Origin: Quercus robur
Taxonomy: Eukaryota > Streptophyta > Magnoliopsida > Fagales > Fagaceae
Assembly (NCBI RefSeq): GCF_932294415.1
Contig: NC_065537.1
Location: 70,349,761 to 70,413,760, forward strand
DNA length: 64,000 nt
Reading direction: 5' to 3'
How positions within the stretch are numbered: the stretch's first letter is position 1; each line of letters starts with the position of its first letter. Below are positions 56,336 through 64,000 of this stretch, piece by piece. The notes beneath the pieces were generated by a model. That model was given only the letters and a program-made list of their open reading frames with translations, made no database searches and had not been told where the DNA came from. Position numbers and translations under genes: made by a program.

Positions 56336-56849
56336 TTGTTTATTAATTTCATTTTAATCATTTAAGTGCAGAATTTCAATGTTATGGGACACATCAAAGT
56401 AAGCCAAATTAGAATTCATCTTATTGAAAATATTAAAAAGTACATTGGAACTTGCATTACAAAAATTTTTCCCCATGTTTTCAGAAAATTCGACCCAAGT
56501 CCAATTATTAAAGGGCCCCACAATAGGCGTGATGAATTTGGAAGGATTACTTGGCTCTTCATTCTTCATTGGTGAGGGCGAACACGTCCCCACTTGTCTT
56601 CATCATGGTCTTCATTCCTTTAGCATCCATGTAGTTCACCTAATTGACCTCTTCTTGTATCTCTTTGATCACCACGATAGGCTTCTCCTTTAAGGTAAGC
56701 TTTTCATTAAAGAACATTTCCCAACCCAGATACACCTTTCCATCTTTACCTACCCAAGGCTTGGGAAAGCCACAATAAGGGAAGTCTCCTCCTTCTTTCA
56801 CGAAGTTCCCATTGAGATTGCCATGGTTTTTCTTGATTTCGTCGCAGCC

Positions 56850-57730
56850 TTAAAGGAATCCTAAACCTTCCTTAGTCATTTGAGTCTTGACATTAGGGAA
56901 CTCAACTACCCCTTTTCCTTCTTTCCCAAGGCCTATTCCAGGCATGTATCCCATGTTCATCATTGTAATAACCTTATGGCTACAATATGGGAACAAGTCG
57001 GTAGCATACCTTTCATCCTTCAACCCATAGTTAGTCATATTCACGAACTCAAAGCCACTCATTTGAAGCTCACTTCCTCCTTCCTCGAGTCCACAAACCG
57101 GTGCTAGAACTTCACCATCTCCAAGCACTATGGCAATCCCTCCTTTCCATGGGATCTTCATCTTTTGGTGAAGTGAGGAAGGGATTGCCCTATTAGGGTG
57201 AAGCCAAGCTCTTCCCAAGAGAAGGTTGTAATTTGGGGTAATGTCCATGACATGAAACTCCATGGCAGTTTCCATTGGCCCAATCTTGTAAGGAGCATTG
57301 AAAGTACCCATGAATTTCCTTGAAGTGTTGTCATATGCTTCAATGGTCAAAGGAGAAGGGATGATAGTCTCCATATCTAGGCCAATAGTGAGGACAGTCC
57401 TAAAAGGGACAAACATTCAAGGTGGACCTATTGTCAATAAGAACCATTAGAACCTTGGCACCCATGCATTCAATGGTGATTTGCGAAGGCCTAGTGTGAG
57501 TAGCTCCTTTAGGAGGGAGATCTTCACTAGAAAAGGCAAGAAGGGGGTGTGAGGAACCCTTGACTCCTATGAGAGACAAAACATCTTGTGGTGTAGTTTC
57601 TATGGGTACTTCTTTCCTATTCAAAGCGTCCAAAAGAGCCTTACGATGCTTTTGAGAGGCTATGAGTAGGCCCCATACGGACACATGGGCTTGAGTCTTC
57701 TTCAATTGCATCAAGACCCTATCCTCTTCT
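56850..57730 (-). pseudogene. Ogre-like protease with G-patch-like block
   Basis: 57714-57400 reads MQLKKTQAHVSVWGLLIAS, HPLLAFSSEDLPPKGATH and VLIDNRSTLNVCPF. The active site is D-N-R-S where the family has D-N-G-S, so catalysis is doubtful. After a shift, 57416-56850 continues LTIEAYDNTSRKFMGTF, NYNLLLGRAWLH, SSLHQKMKIPW, then LFPYCSHKVITMMNMGYMPG and GLGKEGKGVVEFP, the G-patch-like segment known from Ogre proteases. 56750-56350 between this and the RT stub is spacer in broken frames. Confidence 0.84.
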
Positions 57731-59400
57731 TCTTTGTCTCCTTTAGGTTATGTAGGCTTGGACCCCTCCCCTAAATCTCTACCAGGATTATCCTTTTCCA
57801 AAAAGGATGGCTTTTTGTGCTTCCCATTCCTAGTGATATTTGCTACATTGTCCTCCAAGACCCTTTCCTTTGATTCCCTTACCCCTTTAGGAAGTATTCC
57901 CCATATCGCTACTGCCTCCTTCAAGACTTCATCTTCTTCATCCCATATTCTTTGGACTTCTATGGCATTGATATTAACATTTGTGGTCTCTATCAACTTC
58001 GAGCAATCCCATTTGATCTCATCTATTTGAACCTAATTTTGATATGGAGGGGGAGCCCTATGGTAATCGGGCAAAAAGTTCTTTCTAATGTTGGGTTTGG
58101 TGATGATATTGGGATTTGAGAGGGGTCCATTGTCTATGAGGTCTTGTATCTCGTGTTCGAGGCAGAAGTAATTGTCGGTTTTGTGGCCGGATTTTTGGTG
58201 GCAATGGCAATATTCATTGAGGTTTCAAGTGGGAGGTATTGGATTAGGCATGGGCGTAGGGTCTAGAGGTTTGATGAATCTTTTGTAGGATAGGTTTTCA
58301 TATGCCTGAGTGAGGGTCATTCCTAGGTTGGAGAATTCTTAGCAAGCTTTCTTTGGCTAGGCTAGTGTTTGTTGGGGCATGATGGTGCTTACATTCATGG
58401 GATTGGGTGCTTTAGTGGTGGTTGCTCCCATATGTTTTCTTGGTTGGAGGCTTGCTTTACCCTTTCTCCAATTGTCCATTGTTGAGGGCATCTTTAATTC
58501 TTGTTCCATAATCACATAATTCTCCAAATGAGCTAATAGGCAATGACAAAAGCCTACTATTATAAGCCGGAAGCAAATTCTTGATGATCATGTTGATTTG
58601 GTCCCTTTTATTTGGCCTATTGACCATTCTAGACGCCTTGGTCTTCCATTTAGTCATGTATTCAGAAAATGTCTCCCCACACCTTGTTTCCACACCTTGT
58701 TTGGTAGTCTCCAAATCCCTTAGAGTCATATCAATCATGGTGTTGAAGATGAGTTGGTTCACAAACAACTCCACTAGTTCATTCCATACCTTAGTTTTGC
58801 TTGGATTAAGGCTATAGTACCACCTTGATGCACCTCCCGTGAGTGAGAGGGGAAATGCATGCAAGGTTTGCTTCTCATCTAGCCCTTTCATTTCAGCAAT
58901 GCTTAGGTATCTTCTTATGTGTTGCTTTGGATCCCCAGTCCCATCAAACTTTTCCGCATCGGAGATCTTGAACTTGGGAGGCAATGCTATAGGAGCTTTT
59001 GAACTTACTCCCCCTATGTTATAGAGGTAATCATCCATTTCTTGCGCTTTACGAAAGGCAAGTTGCATTTTCTCCATCTTTACCCTCATAGCTAAGGTTT
59101 CTGCAGTGAGTTTTTCAAATTGCTTGTTTCTTTCATATTTCGTTTTGTCCTTTTCATCCCATTCTTCAACTTACTCATCATCATGGATTTCCACGTGCGG
59201 ATTTCTTGAGCTTAGATTCTTCCAACCTAGTGAGATGCCCTCCCATTTTCTTAAGGGTCTCTCCGTGTTCATCCAAGGCCTTAAGGATCTTTTGTGCCTT
59301 TGAATCTTCCACGGAAGTTGTCATTGTCTCTTGAAAGGTCACTTCCTCTTCTTGGTATGTGTCCTCAATCGTGATCAAGCGCCTTCCTTTCTCTCTAATC
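57731..59400 (-). pseudogene. Ogre-like gag
   Basis: The best part, 59089-58457, has LPPKFKISDAEKFDGTGDPK, HIRRYLSIAEMKGL, LTGGASRWYYSL, FVNQLIFNTMIDMTLRDLE and SFGELCDYGTRIKDALNNGQ. Upstream 59378-59181 (a coiled-coil-like KILKALDEHGETLKKMGGHL) is the gag N-terminus, separated by one stop. Downstream, 58450-57740 holds a zinc-knuckle-like YCHCHQKSGHKTDNYF with the last Cys changed, and the linker to the protease, in several frames. This is the capsid precursor of the element. Confidence 0.85.
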
Positions 59401-60565
59401 CAAATGGGAGTGGGGGTATGTTTTCTTGACTTTGATGGTGAAATGATGCTTGGAAAGAAGCCCCATTTTCATTAAGTTCATGTCCCAATCAAAGGTTCCT
59501 TTTAACTTTTAGATGTCCTTAGAAAATTCTTAAGTCCATTTTAATGAAGGCCCAATTATAATGTCACTCCCTTCCCTCTCATGGATTTTTGCCCCTTGTT
59601 TCATTGGGGTTTGGTCCATTTACAATAAAGCTCTCATCTTACTCTCATGGGCTTTCATTAGAATACACTTAGAAATTTTCAACCATTTGTCTCAAACTTG
59701 GGCTTACAATGTGTTCATCACTTTTGGGCTTTTCATTCTTTATTTATTATTTCACTTTTTTTTTTTGAAATATCCCTTTAGTTAGAATACATTGTAGCCT
59801 TCCTCTCAAAGTTCATGAAATTCTCATCATTTTGGGCCTAGGCATGTAACAAGGAGGCCCAAGATTAGGGAAGTTCATATTGGCTTTGTAGGATTTTTGG
59901 ATGCTAAGTCCATAGCATATTTGTTATCTTAGAGCCAAAGTCCTCTTTTTTAAAAAAATGACTTTTTTTCTTGGGCCTATGATAGCAATTAGGCTATGGT
60001 CTTATGAACCTTTCAAGTTAAGATATACCTTTGGATTTAGGGACAAGCCCCTTATATGTGAGAACTTCTTTTCTTTTATCCCACAACATCTTAGGGTATA
60101 CCATAACTTTAGGGCCACCCCTTCCATTTTTACATCTTTTATTCATCCTTTAGAATTAGGTGACCACATAATATATGGTTGAAAAAACAATAGATATAAA
60201 GGGTATTCTTGGTGATAGGGTCTAGGATCTCTCTAGTGTTGTAGGCTCTTTAAGGCTAAAGGGATAAATAAGTAGGTCACTTACAACTAGGTTGGCTATG
60301 ATTCCAACCGAGGGCCTAAGTGGACTCCATAATGGATTGGTAGCAAACCTTTAACGTACTCAAAGCCCATTATAGGCGATGGCACCGATTGTGAGTTGGT
60401 GGGGCTAACTTTAGACGATTTGGGCCCGAATGGAGCCTTCCACCTTCCCACTCATCACCAACCGAGGTTAAGGGACAAAAGAACCAGTGATGTGTATGGA
60501 AATAAAATATTGAAATAGTTTTTATTAAAGTTAAGACATAGGACACATAGGAATTAAACTCATCA
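59401..60565 (-). other. Leader of the Ogre-like element
   Basis: 1.2 kb between primer site and gag. Ogre elements usually have an extra ORF1 here; I could not find one that survives. Open frames up to 75 codons on the plus strand are AT-rich and unrelated to known families. Confidence 0.55.
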
Positions 60566-60583
60566 TCCCCAGCGAAGTCGCCA
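60566..60583 (-). other. Ogre-like primer-binding site
   Basis: On the minus strand TGGCGACTTCGCTGGGGA starts one base after the LTR. It is one base from TGGCGACTCCGCTGGGGA seen in related elements, probably for a tRNA-Arg (from memory). Confidence 0.7.
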
Positions 60584-60584
60584 C

Positions 60585-62266
60585 TGTGGACATAAGGGGT
60601 CTCGGAGTTGCCACCTTATTTTTGCAATGGTCTAGGAATTATATATATAGCGCCCTTTCGTGGAAGGACCTTTGATCTTACTACCAGATTATGGGTTCGG
60701 AGTTTAGATACGTTCTTAGGAAGGTGTAGGCACCCAAGATCACCCAACCCTAAGGTTGGCCTCCCATTATCGTGTCTTATGTCTTATCCCTATTAAAAAC
60801 TAATTCAACACTTGTATTCTAGACTCACACACACACATTAACATGCATCTAACATACTTATCTATCCACAAAGCAATAAGGAGCCAAACACATATAAGAA
60901 ACCCTAGCATGCTATCATTATACATATCATCCACCTAACATTCATCTAGCATGTGAAAACCCTATCATACATCTAAAGCAAGGTAGCAACTTAATCATGG
61001 CAATCACAAGATCATGTAAACATCCGTACTTAAAACCAAACATCATACAAGCACATTCATCACAAAAGATGCATGATCATATTAATGCATGACCTACCTT
61101 TACTTACCTTGCAGCAACTCAGCACCTATGGCATCAATGCATGGGCATGTGAATGAATGACATGGTATTAAGATAGATAAACCCTAGTCTAGCATACAAT
61201 AACAAAAAAACATGTGAACAAACCAAATCAAAAGCATATAAGAAGTATAAAACAGACGCATATTAGGTAAAACAAGCAAAACCAAAGAAACAGGAAAATC
61301 AAATTTAGTGTTTTTGGGCATGAGTATGCGTGCGCATACATTGGCCTGCCTACGCAAGCCAGTTGTATGCATACGCATACTTCGAGCTTGCGTGCGCTTA
61401 CAAAAGTATGCGTATACAGAAATGCCTGAACCCTAACCTAGAAACGGATAAACAGAAAAATAGAGTAGAAATGAAAACCCTAATTTTAGTAGCCAAACAT
61501 GCTTAGAATATACAAGAAAACGTAAACCTATTCTAAACAAACAGGTTATAACACAAAAAATCAAGAAAAACATATTAAATAGTAAAAGAAAGACTAAAAA
61601 GAGAAAAGAAAGGTTGAAACTTGATACCTTAAAAAAGGAGTTCCCAAGCTTTGATTTTGACCGTTCCTCTTAGTCAAATCTATCATAAGCCATTAAACAA
61701 GAGATTAGCAACGTTAAACTAAAAGGATTGGAGCCAGAAAAGGTCTCAATCAAATAAAATTGACTTGAGGGTGTTTTGTGAAAAACTCACTTTTGATTCA
61801 CTATTTTTTTTGATTCATTATTTTCTAGTGAATCTTAGGTTTTTTTCCCATGGGATTTCAATGTTTTAAAAATGTACCATGTAAGGCTTTTTATAGTGGA
61901 AAAATGGGGTCTGGAATGGCTCCCAAACGATGTGGGATTCATTCCAAACCTTAGCCATTATTGCAAAGAACTTTCCTTTTTCATGCTTCTGAAACCTTAG
62001 CTGCGTACGTAGGAATGAGCTTGCATACGCATGCTTTGGCCCACGTATGCAGGCCGCTACCCATGTACATGGGTTGAGGGCCACTTCGGTATTTTGTTTC
62101 CAAAAATAGATTTTTTGCTCATTTAAAAGGTTATATTTTCCATTTTAACACTCTTCAAGTCAATTTAATAACTGATTGGGCTCTAAATTGGCCTTGGGCC
62201 TTAGAGTTTAAGCATCATTAGGGAAAGGGGCCCGAGCCGTAAGGGGTACCAAATGCGGTGTCTACA
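60585..62266 (-). repeat. Ogre-like 5' LTR
   Basis: 1682 bases with intact TGTGGACATAAG and GTGTCTACA ends. Palindromic GCGTACGC/GTATGCGT clusters lie at 61320-61410 and 61998-62060, matching those of the other LTR. Confidence 0.88.
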
Positions 62267-62293
62267 CTTAGACAGAGAAATACTTGCACGATA

Positions 62294-62795
62294 CTAAAAA
62301 CAGAAGAGATTCTTCTTCAAGTAGAGACGATTCTCCTCACTCTTAGTCATATACTTATTCTCCAATTTCTTCCAAAGCTCTTTAGCCTTTGTCTCCCTCA
62401 CAAAATACTTTTGAATCTTGGCCAAACACAAATAGATAGTGCCATAAGCTTGTCTATTAATCTTTTCCCAATCCTTGTCTGACATCCCTTTAGGTTTGTC
62501 TTCCAAAGAAATATCCAACTCTTGTTGGACCAAGACATCCATAACTTCACATTGCCACTTGTGAAAGTTATTCGTTCCATCAAATTTCTCAACTTCAAAT
62601 TTGGCATTAGAAACCATCGTCCTAACTACCAAAGGTTTTGAAGAAGACTTTGCCAAAGCTTTTCCAGAGGAATCCATCGAAGATTTTGTAGAGGAATCAA
62701 AGGGCTCACCTAGCATCTTTCTCCCTAATACATAGATCCATGAACCAATCACCAAAATCTCCAAAGGGAACAAATCCAAACGCTTAGGTAGAGAA
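62294..62795 (-). pseudogene. Copia A gag, N-terminal part
   Basis: Minus strand: NAKFEVEKFDGTNNFHKWQ, EVMDVLVQQELDISL, DWEKINRQAYGTIYLCL and ETKAKELWKKLENKYMTKS, the UBN2-type gag of TNT1-like copia. It runs out of frame at 62294, 23 bases before the Ogre-like insertion, and resumes at 45399. Confidence 0.88.
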
Positions 62796-62812
62796 CCTTG
62801 GCTCTGATACCA
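62796..62812 (-). other. Copia A primer-binding site
   Basis: On the minus strand TGGTATCAGAGCCAAGG, three bases inside the LTR; this is the initiator-tRNA-Met type common in Ty1/copia. Confidence 0.85.
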
Positions 62813-62815
62813 GTT

Positions 62816-63592
62816 TGTTGTAAAATAGCGGAAGCTCAAATTACCAAAATTGATTGTGAAAATATTTTAGGCTTGAGAAAGAACTCCGGATCCAAACAAA
62901 CAATAGAACAAAGAAGATTAATTTAAAAGAAAATAAATACAAAACACAAAGAAGGTTTGGCAATAACCTACATCCACGGACAACAACGAAGAATTTCACT
63001 ATATCAAATTTGGGATAATACAAATTGATGTAGATGCATTCTCACAAACCCAAATCGCAAATATACCTAAATAGTTCTCTCTCAAAAATACAAAACCAAA
63101 GAATTGAGTTCACAAATACCAAATACGAATACCAAATATCTATTACAAATTGCACACAAGCCAAAGAAAGAGCCAGAAATGAAATCCAAAAGTTGCAACA
63201 AACCAAGAGAGAGCAAATCACCAAACCGCAGAACCAAAATCAAACCAAGTGGCAACAAGACCTCTCTCACTATTCTAAATTGCAACCCAAAAATATCAAA
63301 GAACCAAACAAGAGAAAAACTCTTTTTCTCACACACTAAATTCTCCGCAATAGCACCATGCTTATATAGAGGAGATAGTTGGCTAGCAATCCAAAACCAA
63401 GAAAGACTAGACTTCTCTTCAATGCATAAAGGAGAATCACTCCTATTCCAAATAGAGTTCAAAATCAAGTAAGAGACAAGACTTATAATAGAGTTTGATA
63501 ATTACAATAACAGTAACCCAAAAGGAATAAAATTTATTTCTTATCCAAATCCAACAAGGAGTCAAACTCCTTAATTTAAGCCATATTCTACA
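62816..63592 (-). repeat. Copia A 5' LTR
   Basis: 777 bases, TGTTGTAAAATAG on the plus strand to TATTCTACA. On the minus strand a TATA box, CTCTATATAAGC (63361-63372), is present here but lost from the other LTR. Confidence 0.87.
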
Positions 63593-63780
63593 CTACTAAC
63601 AAAAGGCAAGTTGCAAAATGGGGTTATACTGGAGACTACCTATGTGATTTTTGTAAAAACTATCTAAGAGATAGAAATCACTTATACTGTAGAGTACCTG
63701 TGTGACATTTGTTTTATCTTCTCAGCTTTCTTGAATATTACACTTTCACTTTTTTTTTCTTCAACATTCCATCAACAAAT
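63593..63780 (+). mobile_element. Old LINE fragment, right part (zf-RVT end)
   Basis: It continues the fragment ending at 36865: LTKGKLQNG, then a C-x2-C-like YVIFVKNY/YLCDFCKNY and RDRNHLYC-like stretch, the second half of zf-RVT. The reading resumes right after the copia A target duplication. Confidence 0.7.
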
Positions 63781-64000
63781 TCATTCTTTATTTCTTCCTC
63801 TTTCACATTCCCTTTTTTTTCAACATTTTTCTTTTTATGATTGTGATTTTTTTTTTGAGTCCTCCTTTTATTCTAACTGTTTTACCACAAATTTACCACA
63901 ATAAGACAATTTGATTGTATTCATTCTTGGAACACTTGGGAAAGGATTTGAGAAAGAATGGCTAAAATAATAGGCTCAAATGGGTGACTAGTGATAATGT
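63781..64000. other. Window end, AT-rich, nothing recognised
   Basis: T-rich stretches and no coding signal. Confidence 0.6.

Larger units (their letters stand above)
45405..62266 (-). mobile_element. Ogre-like Ty3/gypsy element nested in copia A
   Basis: LTRs at 45405-48109 (holding a further insert) and 60585-62266 share TGTGGACATAAG...GTGTCTACA ends. The whole is flanked by CTTAG at 45400-45404 and 62267-62271. On the minus strand it shows the primer site, Ogre-type gag, protease with a G-patch-like block, a truncated RT and integrase, then a 5-kb 3' region with tandem arrays and two plus-strand (antisense) gene remnants. RT core and both RNase H domains are deleted. The lineage call rests on the gag, protease and G-patch phrases typical of Ogre elements. 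Confidence 0.88.
36866..63592 (-). mobile_element. Copia A: Ty1/copia (TNT1-like) element broken up by nested insertions
   Basis: Left LTR 36866-37508 and right LTR 62816-63592 share ends (TGTTGTAAAATAGCGG) and lie in the same orientation. They are flanked by CTATT (36861-36865) and CTACT (63593-63597), a target duplication with one change. Element order on the minus strand: right LTR, primer site, gag start, [Ogre-like insert], gag end with zinc knuckle and protease, [LINE insert], pre-integrase and integrase start, then directly the polypurine tract and left LTR. RT and RNase H are missing, so this copy was internally deleted or non-autonomous. Removing the two inserts brings the gag and protease frames back together. 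Confidence 0.88.

Noticed and set aside
62796..62812. tRNA-like sequence
   Set aside because: This is the copia primer-binding site, complementary only to a tRNA 3' end; no cloverleaf is present. The same holds for 54348-54360.

Overview
This is a plant nuclear window, almost certainly from a woody eudicot. The genes are plant-type (a DEAD-box spliceosomal helicase of the RH21/PRP28 class and an NB-ARC-LRR resistance-type gene). Most of the rest is nested plant retrotransposons: Ty3 Tat/Retand-like and Ogre-like elements, Ty1/copia, and L1-type LINEs. AT-rich spacers, CT-rich leaders and GT/AG introns fit this. The retroelement ORF style reminds me of Fagales, but that is an impression, not evidence. 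I saw no bacterial genes, CRISPR array, tRNA or rRNA gene.

Layout. 1-3 kb: old LINE copy on the minus strand. 2987-15550: a decayed Tat-lineage Ty3 element on the plus strand with two LTRs, gag-PR-RT-RH-second RH-INT, a tandem-repeat 3' region and a multi-exon antisense gene. A 2.5-kb solo LTR (GTACT target duplication) interrupts its leader. Its right end abuts the 5' end of an F-box pseudogene. 15.6-23.4 kb: gene-poor, with LINE copies, hairpin elements, a copia-type solo LTR and long homopolymers. 23.77-25.84 kb: the intact, intronless helicase gene with TATA box and a heat-shock-element-like motif. 26-32.5 kb: a second F-box 5' fragment, a third LINE copy, a coiled-coil gene remnant with a duplicated exon, and a LINE RT remnant. 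32.62-34.92 kb: an NB-ARC-LRR gene lacking the N-terminal coiled coil. 35.88 kb: a hairpin MITE with a 9-bp target duplication.

36.4-63.8 kb is one set of nested insertions, ordered by target duplications and by broken reading frames that resume on the far side. An old LINE was split by copia A (36866-63592, minus). Copia A was split by an L1 LINE (38349 to about 44780, minus) and by an Ogre-like Ty3 element (45405-62266, minus, duplication CTTAG). The Ogre-like element was split by a solo LTR (46370-47392, duplication GCTCA) and a truncated copia B of the same family (53349-55361, plus).

Only two host genes look functional: the helicase and, less surely, the NB-LRR. The main curiosity is that both Tat-lineage elements carry, between integrase and 3' LTR, spliced genes on the strand opposite to gag-pol. 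In two cases (14.8 kb and 51.5 kb) there is a TATA box of their own, and both regions also hold tandem arrays.
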